Positions 40,524-50,183 are shown, counted from the stretch's first letter. The stretch is 64,000 nucleotides of DNA from Candidatus Accumulibacter contiguus (GCF_012940005.1 NZ_SPMX01000010.1:1-64000); one strand, 5' to 3'. Numbers and translations are program-made. Notes: generated by a model not told the origin, from the sequence alone.

Positions 40524-41101
40524 AGCCATTCCTTTATCTTCAGTTTCACCTTGCCGACAATACAGAATTCCATTGATCAATGCTACTCCAATTCCCGGAC
40601 TTGCCGATGCCTTGACAAACACATCGGCATTCAGCCACGAAGAAAGGAAGTTTGTCGCCATTTTTCATAATCCCGACCATCTCCGGTATCGCAGATCACC
40701 GCAGCGATCCGCTCCAGAGCCGCATCGATTTCGCCACGCACCGATGCCGCCGCTTCCTTCGCCTCTTCCTGCATCCGCGCCGTAGGTTGGGCTGAGCCTG
40801 CGAAGCCCAACACCCTAAACAAGAAGCCAGGAAGCGCCGTTGGGCCGAGCGTGCGAAGCCCAAGCTCCTGAACCGGGCGGGAGAGGTGTGCAAGCAGAAA
40901 GATGCGAGGAAGATGCGCTGGTTGTTGGGCTTCGCAGGCTCAGCCCAACCTACACGGCTGGCGCGCAAGCTCAAGCGTGGCGAATAGCGAATGCGTGCTG
41001 CTGCTCGACAAGACCGGATGACGAGCTTTCCCAGCCGGCACCGCCTGCAGCGGGAGCGCGCGATCCAGTGTCACCAAGCGGCGCGAGTCGCTTTGGCAAG
41101 G
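40524..41101. other. Intergenic region with REP-like palindromes
   Basis: No convincing gene. A 46-codon minus frame (40631-40774) is open but unsupported. 40782-40953 holds three REP-like palindromes, listed separately. The last 120 bases before the fibre gene's stop show no recognisable feature; the palindromes could act as the terminator of the large minus-strand operon ending at 41102. Confidence 0.5.
40782..40953. repeat. REP-like palindromes (inverted pair plus a middle copy)
   Basis: Left copy 40782-40812 and right copy 40923-40953 are exact inverted complements (core GTTGGGCTGAGCCTGCGAAG then CCCAAC). A third, diverged copy (GTTGGGCCGAGCGTGCGAAG) is at 40839-40864. Each copy is itself a palindrome that folds into a GTTGGGCT/AGCCCAAC stem. 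This is the common proteobacterial REP style; paired copies in opposite orientation form a BIME-like unit of about 172 bp. Confidence 0.85.
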
Positions 41102-44100
41102 CTACTTTTTCTTGCGATCAGCGATGCTCTTCTTCCGGCGGGGTGACGCGCTCTCGGGGGCGGCGCTCGGGGTCTCCGGAGCCTCGTCATCCGTCTCGAT
41201 GGGGCCGCCGTGCTCTTGCGGGGTCTGATCGGGTTGCCGATGTGCTGCTGCCAGGGCTTCTTCGAGCTGTTTCCGGCGTTGTTCCTCTTCCTGCTGGAAG
41301 AATTCCATCCGCTGTCGCTGCTCTTCTCGGGTTCTGGCCCAGGCCTCTTCCATTCGCTGGTGCTCTTCTTCCAGCGCAGGGGAGGGGGCCGTGGGGGCCG
41401 GGGACGATGAAAAAACCGGCGGCGCCGTGGGGGTTGGGGGAGCGGGAGAATCCGCAAAGCTTGGGGGTGCCATGTCCATCTTCGCTGTCGTCTGGCGGGC
41501 GCTTACGCCGTCCGGTGCCGCTTTCGGGGATTTGCCATAGGCCTCGGGGTTGAGCAACTGGCCTTTCTCAAAATAGCCTGCCCCTTTTTTCTCTTCGACC
41601 GGGCGTCTGAGCTGATGGATGACCGGATCGTCGCGATCCGCCAGAACGAGGTAGCTGACCTCCCGGCCCGGTTCGCCGTAAACGGTGAACGCGGTGAAGT
41701 TGCGATTCCACTCGTAACCGGTCAGGAACGGCTTGCTGCCGATCGCGGTCAGGCTGACCGTGGCGTCTTCCTCCCTGGTCAGCGCGGCGAAGTAGGAGGG
41801 CATCTTGACGGTTCCCTTGCCCGCGGCGTCGAGTTGCACCTTGCCGCGGTACAGGCAGAGGTCTTCGGGCGATTCGACGAAGCTGTGGCGCAGCGTCTTG
41901 TTTTCGGGATCGAGCGGGTGGTCGATCAGGAAGGTACCGCTGCCTTTCGAGAGGACACCATTGACATGGACATTGCCGACGAAGTAACCAGCCCACTTTG
42001 TGCCGCCGCCGGGGGCGGGGCTAACGTAACTGTAAATGCCGTGCTTGGTTCCACTGCCTGATCCAACCGCATAGACCCTCAGGCCATAAACCTCGCCACT
42101 TCCGCCGCTATCGGCAATGACATAGACCCCTTCGGTGGTGTCCGTTGAGCCCGCTGGAGTTTCAGCAGCGAAGTATGCCGCCCGCTTCGGGCCGGCACCC
42201 GTTGCAGAACAACTGAGCGCCTCTTTGAATCCGCTTCCTTCGCCGGTTGCGAACGCTCGAATGCCGGAAACGGACCCGGAACCTTGGCTCTGGGCCAAGG
42301 CTTCGAGTGCGAGTGTCATGTCGGGTGAATCCTTTCTGCCATCCGCACGAAACGCGCCGGCCAGCTTGTGACCGCCGCCGTAGGCGTGGGCCGATACGGC
42401 GCATTTCCTTCCCGCTCCGGCGCCGCCGGAACTGGCGACGATCGCGATCGGCTCCCCGCTCCCGTCGTTCACCACCTCGGCCCAGACGCCATAGGTACCG
42501 TCGGCGGAACCGCCGCCTATTGCGCGGAACACGCCAGCGGTCTTTCGACCGGCACCCTCGGCGTGGGCAAAGAGGCCATATTTGGGTCCTGTTCCGGACC
42601 CGCCGGCGGTTGTTGTGAACGCGAACGTGTCGCCGGTCCCCTCGCTAACGGCAACCGCCCGAAGTCCTTCCGTGACGTCGGCCGTACCGGCATTGCGGTT
42701 ATAGGAATAGAACTGCCCGCCATACTTGTTCCCTGAGCCATCGGCAGTACATACGATGCCCTGCTTTTGCCCCGGCCCTGAACCGAAGGCATTGACCGAG
42801 AACCCCAGCACGTTGCCGGTCCCTTGGCTACTGGCAGTGACCACGACTCCATCCGCGAAGTCGCTCGACTCGGCCGGGCTTTCGGCATTGAAGTACGCAG
42901 CCCGCTTGGGGCCAGACCCGAGTGCCACGCAACTGATCCCCTCTTTGAGACCTTTTCCATCCCCAGACGCTTCCATCCGCAAGCCCGAAACGTCTCCAGT
43001 TCCTGCGCTATTGGCTCGGACGTACAGCGCATTTGTCCACTCCGCTGTACCGGCCCCGCTGTACGCGCCAAACTGCCCAGCGTTTTTTTGCCCACCTCCC
43101 TCCACGATACTGGTAATGCCTTGTTTCGGTCCGCTTCCTGAACCCCTTGCGTTCACCTGGAGGCCCTTGGTAGCACCGTTTCCTTCGTTGTTGGCACGAA
43201 CCTCAACGGCACTGGTGTAATCCGTCGAGCCCACTCGACTATCAGCCGCAAACAGGGCCGCACGTTTCTCACCAGCCCCGCTTGCCCAACATTGAATACC
43301 CTCTTTGAGGCCGGTTCCGGCGCCTTCTGCATTCACCCACAGAGCCATCACCTGACCAGTCCCATCGCTGCCTGCACCAGCCCGCAGCGCATTGGTGAAG
43401 CCCGGCGAGCTGGCCGCACTCGATGCATAGAACTGCCCGGCGAACTTGTCGCCAGCTCCACTCACCTCGCTGAGAACGCCCTGCTTGCGCCCGCTTCCCT
43501 CGCCAACTGCGTAGGCCTGGCAAGCGACTGTCTCACCCGTTCCGGCGTTCTGGGCGTAACCGAGCAGAGCCCTCGTGAAGTCCGCTGAACCGGCATCGCT
43601 GTAGGCGTGAAATCTCCCCGCGTCCTTCTGGCCGGCGCCGCTGACCTGGCAGGAAATTCCGTCCTTGCGCCCCGCTCCTGAACCCGACGCATCAACCAGG
43701 AGACCTTTCGTATCGCCCGTTCCTTCGGTCGTGGCGAGCACCTTGACGCCAACGGTAAGGTCCGCGGTGCCGCCGTCGCTCTCGGCGTAGAACTCGCCGG
43801 CCTGCTTGTGGCCGGTGCCTCTGGCAATGCTGACGATGCCTTGTTTCGGTCCGGTTCCTCCTGGGCCCCCGGCCTCCACCGACAGGCCCCGGGCAAGGCC
43901 GCTTCCTTGGTTTACGGCGCTGATGCTAACTCCCTCGGTAGGCTCGGTCGAACCGGCAGCGCTCTCGGCAAGGAATGAGGCGGCCTGCTTCTGTCCGCCA
44001 CCGCGCACCTCGCTGACGACCCCGATCTTCAACCCGGTTCCCGAGCCGGTCAGGCCCGTCCATAGACCCATCACCGGGCCAGAACCTTCACTGCTGGCAT

Positions 44101-45139
44101 CGGCGTGCAGCGCCTGGGTGAAGTCCGAGCCAGCTCCGCTCGTCGCGCTGAAGTAGCCGGCGTGCTTTTCTCCCCCGCCGCTGACTCTGGCGGTGAGGCC
44201 ACGCTTCTCTCCGCTGCCGCTGCCAGTGGCATCGATGTCAATGCCGAAGACTGTGCCGCTGCCGTCGCTCGACGTGGTCGCGACGCGTCCGACGGCGACG
44301 CCAGCGGCGCCGTCGTCCGAGCTCACCACCAGCCGGCTGAGCGGCTCGGGCGTTGCGCCCAGACCGACATTGCCAGCATGCAGCTGCAAGTTGCCGACTA
44401 TCGTTCCACCCGTGCTCGGCAGTGCACCCACATCCGCCGCCGTCGTCCCGTGCGGATTGCTGCCACCATCGAGACTCAGCGAACTGTGCCGGATCTGCGC
44501 GCCATCGCCGCCGGAGTGGTCGTGAGCATCGCCGTGGGTGACCAGCTTGCCGCGAACGCCGGCACTGAGCTTGCTTTCGTCGACGGCGCCATCGGCGAGC
44601 TGGTCGGTCGCCACCGCAGCCGGCGCCAGTGCCGCGCCTGCGAGTTGTCGCCCGTCAGCGAACACATCACCCGGATTGCCGGGAAGGTTGCCGCCAGCGG
44701 TCAGCGTGAATTGCGCCAAGCGGATCACGCTGCCGTCACCCGCCGGCGTCGTGGTGGACGCCAGTACCTGCGGCCTTTCCATGGTGCGGGTGTCGCCCGT
44801 GACGCCGGTGGCGGTACTGGGATCGCTTCCCTCTTCGTGGTAGGCGATCGTGACATGGACCGTCGCCCCGGCAGGGAAAGCCGCCGTGTCGCTCAGGCTG
44901 ACGATGCGGCTGTCGAGCAATACCAGCTCGCGTCCGCCGCGATCGATGGCCATTCCGGGCTGGATGGTGATCTCCCGGTCGCCGCTCCGGCTGACCGCCA
45001 GTCCGTCGGCGACGCCGTAGTCGTGCAGCGCCGCGTTGTGCCGGCGGCGCATCACCAGATGGTATTGCTGTTCGTCGGTGAAATCCGACTCGACCAGGAA
45101 CTGGTGATTGAAATAGTGCAAACGCTTGATATCAGCCAT
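41102..45139 (-). CDS. eCIS giant tail-fibre-like protein with ~60-residue repeats
   Basis: 1345 residues. N-terminal region (HYFNHQFLVESDFTDEQQYH) is typical of a fibre/baseplate attachment protein at the end of such loci. A pre-repeat section (GATPEPLSRLVVSSDD) leads into about 13 repeats (residues about 292-1065), each with GTG...KxGIxSxVxGxGxKxAGxFxA...TxAL, likely a triple-stranded fibre. A post-repeat domain (FLIDHPLDPENKTLRHSFVE; FLTGYEWNRNFTAFTVYG) resembles the C-terminal cap of phage-type fibres. The tail is Pro-rich, then a Glu/Gln/Arg-rich coiled coil and a Lys-rich end (RRKKSIADRKKK). Probably the host-recognition fibre. AAGGA lies before ATG 45139. Last gene of the operon. Confidence 0.75.
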   Translation of the reverse strand: MADIKRLHYFNHQFLVESDFTDEQQYHLVMRRRHNAALHDYGVADGLAVSRSGDREITIQPGMAIDRGGRELVLLDSRIVSLSDTAAFPAGATVHVTIAYHEEGSDPSTATGVTGDTRTMERPQVLASTTTPAGDGSVIRLAQFTLTAGGNLPGNPGDVFADGRQLAGAALAPAAVATDQLADGAVDESKLSAGVRGKLVTHGDAHDHSGGDGAQIRHSSLSLDGGSNPHGTTAADVGALPSTGGTIVGNLQLHAGNVGLGATPEPLSRLVVSSDDGAAGVAVGRVATTSSDGSGTVFGIDIDATGSGSGEKRGLTARVSGGGEKHAGYFSATSGAGSDFTQALHADASSEGSGPVMGLWTGLTGSGTGLKIGVVSEVRGGGQKQAASFLAESAAGSTEPTEGVSISAVNQGSGLARGLSVEAGGPGGTGPKQGIVSIARGTGHKQAGEFYAESDGGTADLTVGVKVLATTEGTGDTKGLLVDASGSGAGRKDGISCQVSGAGQKDAGRFHAYSDAGSADFTRALLGYAQNAGTGETVACQAYAVGEGSGRKQGVLSEVSGAGDKFAGQFYASSAASSPGFTNALRAGAGSDGTGQVMALWVNAEGAGTGLKEGIQCWASGAGEKRAALFAADSRVGSTDYTSAVEVRANNEGNGATKGLQVNARGSGSGPKQGITSIVEGGGQKNAGQFGAYSGAGTAEWTNALYVRANSAGTGDVSGLRMEASGDGKGLKEGISCVALGSGPKRAAYFNAESPAESSDFADGVVVTASSQGTGNVLGFSVNAFGSGPGQKQGIVCTADGSGNKYGGQFYSYNRNAGTADVTEGLRAVAVSEGTGDTFAFTTTAGGSGTGPKYGLFAHAEGAGRKTAGVFRAIGGGSADGTYGVWAEVVNDGSGEPIAIVASSGGAGAGRKCAVSAHAYGGGHKLAGAFRADGRKDSPDMTLALEALAQSQGSGSVSGIRAFATGEGSGFKEALSCSATGAGPKRAAYFAAETPAGSTDTTEGVYVIADSGGSGEVYGLRVYAVGSGSGTKHGIYSYVSPAPGGGTKWAGYFVGNVHVNGVLSKGSGTFLIDHPLDPENKTLRHSFVESPEDLCLYRGKVQLDAAGKGTVKMPSYFAALTREEDATVSLTAIGSKPFLTGYEWNRNFTAFTVYGEPGREVSYLVLADRDDPVIHQLRRPVEEKKGAGYFEKGQLLNPEAYGKSPKAAPDGVSARQTTAKMDMAPPSFADSPAPPTPTAPPVFSSSPAPTAPSPALEEEHQRMEEAWARTREEQRQRMEFFQQEEEQRRKQLEEALAAAHRQPDQTPQEHGGPIETDDEAPETPSAAPESASPRRKKSIADRKKK
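41945..44266 (-). repeat. About 13 tandem ~180-bp coding repeats in the fibre gene
   Basis: Unit boundaries at each GSG/GTG/GNG tripeptide fall 59-61 codons apart, twelve full units and one partial. Units have diverged in DNA but keep glycines, KxG, and AGxF positions. It is not a CRISPR array: units are coding, long and without constant direct repeats or spacers. Confidence 0.85.
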
Positions 45140-45159
45140 GGTGGTCCTTGCCTCTCGGG

Positions 45160-45816
45160 TTAATGGGCGAGATCGCCGAGCAGCGTGTCGACGCCGATCT
45201 GGGAGTGCACGCCGATCTGCATCGTGGTGTGCGCGGGATGGTAGTCATAGGCGGTGTGGGCCGGCTTCTCGAGGTCGATCAGGGCCCGGATGATCTGGTT
45301 CTGGCGCTGCAGGGTGGCCGGATCGGGATTGGGGATCGTCACGTTCACCCGGAAGTAATGCGGCGCGCTGCCGTTGATCTGGGTATCGACGCCGACGGTC
45401 GAATGCTCGCCGATCTGGAAGATGGTGTTCTCGCCTTCCGAGATTTCCGGATCCAGGCCCGTATAGATCTTCAACAGCTCGATCAGATTCTGCTTCGTGC
45501 CACGGCGGCGATAGAGCGGGACGATGTTGGCGAGGAATTCCCTCTGCTGGTTTTCCCGCCAGTCGGCGCGCAGCCCGAGCGCCACCCAGCCGGCCAGCCA
45601 GTCGAGGAATTCGCGTGGCGTCGCCAGTGGATCGAAAAGCTGGGGTATGGCGGCGATGATCTCTTCCAGCCCGCGCCTGGGCTCGCTATCGGCGCCATGC
45701 AGACCCGTCAGGACCTGCTCGAAGGCGAGCAGAAAACGACCCAGCAACGGGTCTTCGGAGAAGATGGCCGGCAGATGCTCTAGGTAGCTGCTACTTTGTT
45801 CTTCGCCAATCGCCAT
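45160..45816 (-). CDS. eCIS baseplate wedge protein, P2 gpI-like
   Basis: 218 residues. SSSYLEHLPAIFSEDPLLGR and FDPLATPREFLDWLAGWVAL with YRRRGTKQNLIELLKIYTG match the phage tail protein I-like domain found in contractile systems. It would sit at the outer baseplate and carry the fibre. The C-terminal part repeats a short motif (GEHSTVGVDTQING and GVHSQIGVDTLLG). The fibre gene follows after 20 bp, consistent with that role. Confidence 0.8.
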   Translation of the reverse strand: MAIGEEQSSSYLEHLPAIFSEDPLLGRFLLAFEQVLTGLHGADSEPRRGLEEIIAAIPQLFDPLATPREFLDWLAGWVALGLRADWRENQQREFLANIVPLYRRRGTKQNLIELLKIYTGLDPEISEGENTIFQIGEHSTVGVDTQINGSAPHYFRVNVTIPNPDPATLQRQNQIIRALIDLEKPAHTAYDYHPAHTTMQIGVHSQIGVDTLLGDLAH

Positions 45817-45827
45817 CGCATCTTCTC

Positions 45828-46721
45828 CTAGATCGCTTCAACTTTCACTGCCAGCGTCCGTGCGCTGACCAGTTCGTGCGGCTTGACCGTCAGTCCGATC
45901 TGCTTGCCTTGCGCGTTGTGGATCAGGCGCGCGGAATCGTTGCTGGCCAGCGTGACCTCGGTCACATAATCGACTCCCGGCAATTGATCGAGCAGCTGGT
46001 AGATTTCGGAGATGAAGACATTGCGCCCGAAAGGCCAGCCGGTCTGTTGCTCCCCGCCGCACAACGGATCGAGAAAAGCACGCAGGGTGGTGATCACTCG
46101 CGGCAGCAGTTCGCTCGGGTCGACATCGGGTAGCGCCACCACTGTGGCCTCGATATCCACCTCCACCCGCTGCGGGCCGACGACATGCACAAAAGTCGTC
46201 AGCAGCCGGCGCGGCTCCAGGTAGGCTTCGACGGCCTCGAGCACCGGGGTCAGGTCGCCGTCGTGACGGGGCACGACGATCACGCTGACATGGCCCGGCT
46301 GCTCGGCTTCGAAGTCGATCAGCGCGTTGCGCCGCGGCAGGCAGCGAACGCGGGCGACGCGTGCATCGGCCTCGAGCGCCAGCGCTTCGAAGTCATCGCA
46401 GGAGACCGCGCGTTCCTGGCGCCTGAGCGCCTGGACGCTGGTGCGGATATCGGTCGCCAGGGCTGCCGGGGTCATTCCCGAAGGCTTCCAGTCCTTGCCG
46501 TTGAGCAGCTTCAGAAAAGTACGGAGGTTGTCGTCGCTCACCCGGTTCAGCCGGTAAATCAGCATCTCGGACAACCAGGCGAACAGCTCGATCAGGGTGA
46601 TGCCGGGGTCGGACGGATTGTGGTTGGTCCATTCCGGCGCGTAGCCGGGGATCAGCGTGCGCGCTTCCTCGACCAGGTCGGCATAGCGGCGATCGTCGAG
46701 ATCGGGGAGGGTCAGCGGCAT
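45828..46721 (-). CDS. eCIS baseplate J/gp47-family protein, short form
   Basis: 297 residues. DPGITLIELFAWLSEMLIYRL and GRNVFISEIYQLLDQLPGVD are classic baseplate J (T4 gp6-like) blocks; the segment RRQERAVSCDDFEALALEA is the usual insertion-free core. Compared with its neighbour of 1017 residues it lacks the long central insertions. It probably forms one of two non-equivalent wedge subunits. Starts 5 bp after the larger J gene stop. Confidence 0.85.
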   Translation of the reverse strand: MPLTLPDLDDRRYADLVEEARTLIPGYAPEWTNHNPSDPGITLIELFAWLSEMLIYRLNRVSDDNLRTFLKLLNGKDWKPSGMTPAALATDIRTSVQALRRQERAVSCDDFEALALEADARVARVRCLPRRNALIDFEAEQPGHVSVIVVPRHDGDLTPVLEAVEAYLEPRRLLTTFVHVVGPQRVEVDIEATVVALPDVDPSELLPRVITTLRAFLDPLCGGEQQTGWPFGRNVFISEIYQLLDQLPGVDYVTEVTLASNDSARLIHNAQGKQIGLTVKPHELVSARTLAVKVEAI

Positions 46722-46726
46722 GGCGA

Positions 46727-49700
46727 TCAGGTTTCCGCGAAGGTCAAACGAATGTCATGGATGCCGGAGTAAACCAGGAAACGGCCGCTCGCCAGCGCAC
46801 CCGGACGTTCCTCGCTTTCGCTGACTTGCAGGCTGCGCAGATGGTCGACCCCCGGTACTGCTTCGAGCAACGCGTAGAGGTCTGAAGGATGCGGCTTGCG
46901 GCCGAAATCCCAGCCGTTGCGATCGAGCCCGCCGGTCAAGGGGTGCAGGAAGCGGGCCAGCGTCTGCGCCACCTCGCTTTCCACCGCGCTGGCGCCCTCC
47001 ATGGAAAGCAGCGCCACCTCGACGGAGACGTCGACGCGCAGGTACTCGGGTCCGACGACGACCAGATCGGCTGTTGGAATGCGACGTTGATCGAGATAGC
47101 GCCTGACCTCGTCAAGGAGTGTCAGGCTCGGCAGGGGCTTGGCATCGCGCGTGCGCGGCACGACGATCAGGCTGACGGTACCCGGCCAGGAGCGCAGGGC
47201 AGCGGGGTCGCGGGCCAGATCGTGGAGCGGGACGCAGCGGGCGCGCGCCACTGCCGGCGAGGCCAGCACCGCCAGATCCTGGTAATCCTCGATGCTGACC
47301 GCGCGCTGCCGATGACGCAGGGCGCGCGGTGCGCGCTGCCGCAGCGATTCCAGCGTTTCCGCTTCGGCACCGCCCAGCGCCGGTTCCAGGTTGCTCACCT
47401 GGTCCACATACGGGACGGTGGTCTTCAACTGCACAACGGCATTCGCCGGCCGGTTGCCGACGACACCGCCGCCGGTCCGGTAGTGGGCCAGGCGGACATT
47501 GCCGGTACCGGCCGGCGGGATCAGGCCGTTACGGCCATTGCCGAAGCGAATCTCGCCGCTCAGTGCGTCAAGGACGTAGTGCCGGTCGCGCGGACCCGAC
47601 CCGTAAAAGTCGGCCACCGGCAGCCAGCGTACCCAGATCTCGGGCGGCCGGCCGCCCGCTCCTTCGGTGAACGTGATCGCAGCGTCGCCGCTGGCTTGCT
47701 GGATCAGCGTCTGTTCGGCGGTGGCCGGCAGTTCGCGTTCACGCACTTCGAGGCGTTCGCCAGCCAGCAGGGGCGTGCGGATCGTACGAAAACGCTGGTT
47801 TTCGCTGCCATCGCTCGAACCGAGGATTTCGTTGCGCACGGTGACGGCCTGCAAGGCCATCGTCGTGTTGAAGAGCACGCGGCTCAGATGCGGTGCGAGC
47901 GGGTAGTCGCCGCTTTCCCAGCGGGCGCGTAACCAGTACGCCTGCCGGGCAAACTCGGCACGACTGGAAAAATCGCTCGGCGCCAGCCATTCGAGCAGAC
48001 CCGAGCGGGTGAAGTTTTCCGAGCCATCCTGGACCTTCAGATCGCTCCACTGCATCCCGTTCCAGTACGCCCAGGCCAGCCGCAAGGGATCGGCCGAGTG
48101 CGCTGCCGGGGGAGAGGCGCTGGCCTCGCCGTACTTCAGCCCGGCACTGGCGAGGTACAGGCTGAGCTTGCGATTGGGAAAGACGCGCCGCGCCGCGGGC
48201 AGGGTGAAACCCAGATAGACCGTTGGCCGCGGTTCGGACGTCGCCTGAAACGGCTGGAACGGGGTGCCGGGGACGGCCGTGTAGACAAAATCGTTGTACG
48301 TCAGCAGCGCTGCGAGCGGCGTCGTTCGGGTCAGCAGGTAGTCGATGCTGAGTCGCCGGATCGAAGGCGCGGCAAAGGTGGCCGGGATGAAGCGATATCC
48401 ATGTTCGGGATGTTCCGGATCGACCGGCTCGTAACGCGCTTCCTGGCCATAGTCGCCGGCATTGAGGCGTACGCGCAGCCAGTATTCCTCGAGGCCATTG
48501 ACGGTTTTCGGTTGCGGCGGCTTGCCCAGTTTGCAGGTGATCGTCCCGGACTGGGTCAGGTTCGCGGTGTCATCGACCATATCGTCGGGCGTTACCCACG
48601 CCTGGCCGTTCCAGTAGTCCCAGGCAAGCTCGAGATTTTCTGATGCGCGCGTCGCTGGAATGGGTGGCTTCTTGGCGTCGCTGGGATTGGTCAGCTCGAT
48701 GCGCAGGGTGATCGTACTGCCCGCTTCGGCAAACGCCCGGCCACGCGCCAGGTACAGCGTATCGCCGAAGCGCGGCTTGTCGCCGAAAGGAAGGAAATCC
48801 TTGCCCAGGTCGACCGGAAGCTGGTTGGCGAAGGCTACGTCGGCGGCCAGGCCGGTCGCTCCGATGGTGACTTGTGCGCTGAGAGACGCGATCTCAGGCA
48901 AGTGGCTGGCGCGCACCCTCCCGGCCTGAAGGGCGTCAGCAGGTGTGATCGGCGTCAGCAGACGGCATCGCAGCCAGCGGCTGGTCTGGTCGGCGAGACG
49001 CTGCTCGGCGATCGGAAAGGCGCGCAGGCCGGCAGTCAGCACGACATCGCCGTTGCGCGTCAGCGCTTCGGTCTGATCGACGGGTGCGAGCGGGCAGCCC
49101 TCCTTGCCGTCCCAGATTTCCCATTGCACGGTACGGGGATCGGGAGCCGGGTTCTCGCTCGTCAGTTCGAAGGTCAGGCGCAATTCCTGCAGATCGGATC
49201 GTCCGAACAGCGCGTCGTCACCGAGATAGAGGACATGCTCGAGCGCCCGGTTGCCCGCGAAGACCGGAATGGCGATTGCCGCTGGTGTGCTCAGCCATGG
49301 GCTGTAGTCGGCATAGCGATCGGCTTCCGGTTCGCGGACGAACAGGCAGGAAAGCTGCGCTGCGCCAACCACCAGTTCACCTGCGGTCTCGAACAAGACC
49401 GGTTCGTTCTCGCCTTCGGCCGGCGGCGAGGCGACCTGGGTCCCGCTCGGCACAATCGCATCGGCGATGCTGCCCGGCGCCAGCGAGAAGGTGAGCGGAA
49501 CCCGGGCGGGTTGCGGTGGCAAGCGTGCCTCGCCGAGCAGGTCGAGAAAGGCGAGGAGGTTCTTGTCCGGAACTTGGTTGAGTCGGTGCAGGATGATTTC
49601 GGCAAAGCGGCTGAAGATGCCGATCAGCGCCGTCCCCAGCGGGTCGCTGCGGATCTGACCGGTCGCAGGATCGGTATATTGCTCGTGCCAGTCAGGTGCA

Positions 49701-49780
49701 TAAATGGCCAGCAACTCGCGCAGTTGTCCGGAAACGGCGGCAGCTGTACGCGGATCGATCGGCGGAGCGGTCTTGCTCAT
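46727..49780 (-). CDS. eCIS large baseplate J-type protein (Afp11-like)
   Basis: 1017 residues. N-terminal block DPLGTALIGIFSRFAEIILH RLNQ aligns with J-type wedges; the middle holds repeated beta-sandwich insertions with WDYWNGQAW and WAYWNGMQW motifs, and the C-terminal J core is LRHRQRAVSIEDYQDLAVL ... GRKPHPSDLYALLEAVPGVD. Afp11-like proteins build the baseplate wedge. The repeated W-YWNG segments look like duplicated Ig-like domains. Its ATG shares one base with the stop of the gp25 gene. Confidence 0.85.
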   Translation of the reverse strand: MSKTAPPIDPRTAAAVSGQLRELLAIYAPDWHEQYTDPATGQIRSDPLGTALIGIFSRFAEIILHRLNQVPDKNLLAFLDLLGEARLPPQPARVPLTFSLAPGSIADAIVPSGTQVASPPAEGENEPVLFETAGELVVGAAQLSCLFVREPEADRYADYSPWLSTPAAIAIPVFAGNRALEHVLYLGDDALFGRSDLQELRLTFELTSENPAPDPRTVQWEIWDGKEGCPLAPVDQTEALTRNGDVVLTAGLRAFPIAEQRLADQTSRWLRCRLLTPITPADALQAGRVRASHLPEIASLSAQVTIGATGLAADVAFANQLPVDLGKDFLPFGDKPRFGDTLYLARGRAFAEAGSTITLRIELTNPSDAKKPPIPATRASENLELAWDYWNGQAWVTPDDMVDDTANLTQSGTITCKLGKPPQPKTVNGLEEYWLRVRLNAGDYGQEARYEPVDPEHPEHGYRFIPATFAAPSIRRLSIDYLLTRTTPLAALLTYNDFVYTAVPGTPFQPFQATSEPRPTVYLGFTLPAARRVFPNRKLSLYLASAGLKYGEASASPPAAHSADPLRLAWAYWNGMQWSDLKVQDGSENFTRSGLLEWLAPSDFSSRAEFARQAYWLRARWESGDYPLAPHLSRVLFNTTMALQAVTVRNEILGSSDGSENQRFRTIRTPLLAGERLEVRERELPATAEQTLIQQASGDAAITFTEGAGGRPPEIWVRWLPVADFYGSGPRDRHYVLDALSGEIRFGNGRNGLIPPAGTGNVRLAHYRTGGGVVGNRPANAVVQLKTTVPYVDQVSNLEPALGGAEAETLESLRQRAPRALRHRQRAVSIEDYQDLAVLASPAVARARCVPLHDLARDPAALRSWPGTVSLIVVPRTRDAKPLPSLTLLDEVRRYLDQRRIPTADLVVVGPEYLRVDVSVEVALLSMEGASAVESEVAQTLARFLHPLTGGLDRNGWDFGRKPHPSDLYALLEAVPGVDHLRSLQVSESEERPGALASGRFLVYSGIHDIRLTFAET

Positions 49781-50175
49781 CAGCTCGTGCTCCTGTCCAG
49801 ATAGAAGGGATAGACCAGGTTGAAGGCGTTGTTGGTGGCGCGTACCTCGTAGTCGATGCTGATCAGCAGCAGCTCGCCGCCTGCGGCCGCCTGCACCTGG
49901 ATGTCGAGCACATCGATACGCGGCTCGAACAGCAGCAGGGCCTGGCGGATGGCCTGCGTTACCCTGCCGGCGGTGGAGGCGCTATTGATCTCGAAAACCA
50001 GGTCGTAAATGCCGCAGCCGAAATCCGGACGCATCACGCGTTCACCCTTGGCCGTGCCCAGGATGATCCAGATCGACTGACGCACGCTCTCCTCGTACTC
50101 GGCGTGGTTGAAGAAGCCAAGTTCATCGAGTGTGAGGGGGAATCCCCAACCAACGCCGAGAAATGGTTTCGACAT
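49780..50175 (-). CDS. eCIS GPW/gp25 baseplate protein (Afp9-like)
   Basis: 131 residues. FFNHAEYEESVRQSIWIILG followed by GERVMRPDFGCGIYDLVFE is the gp25/GPW lysozyme-like-fold signature, including the EIxExR-type region that nucleates sheath assembly. It joins the sheath to the baseplate. Length is normal for the family. GGAAGG precedes the ATG; stop overlaps the next gene by one base (TGATG). Confidence 0.9.
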   Translation of the reverse strand: MSKPFLGVGWGFPLTLDELGFFNHAEYEESVRQSIWIILGTAKGERVMRPDFGCGIYDLVFEINSASTAGRVTQAIRQALLLFEPRIDVLDIQVQAAAGGELLLISIDYEVRATNNAFNLVYPFYLDRSTS

Positions 50176-50183
50176 AAGCCTTC

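Noticed and set aside
40631-40774. 46-codon minus frame (AASVRGEIDAALERIAAVICD)
   Set aside because: Has helical composition but no ribosome site, and nothing else supports it; it could be the end of a decayed gene.
41945-44266. Regular repeats resembling a CRISPR array
   Set aside because: The period is about 180 bp, the units are coding and diverged, and there are no identical short repeats with unique spacers.
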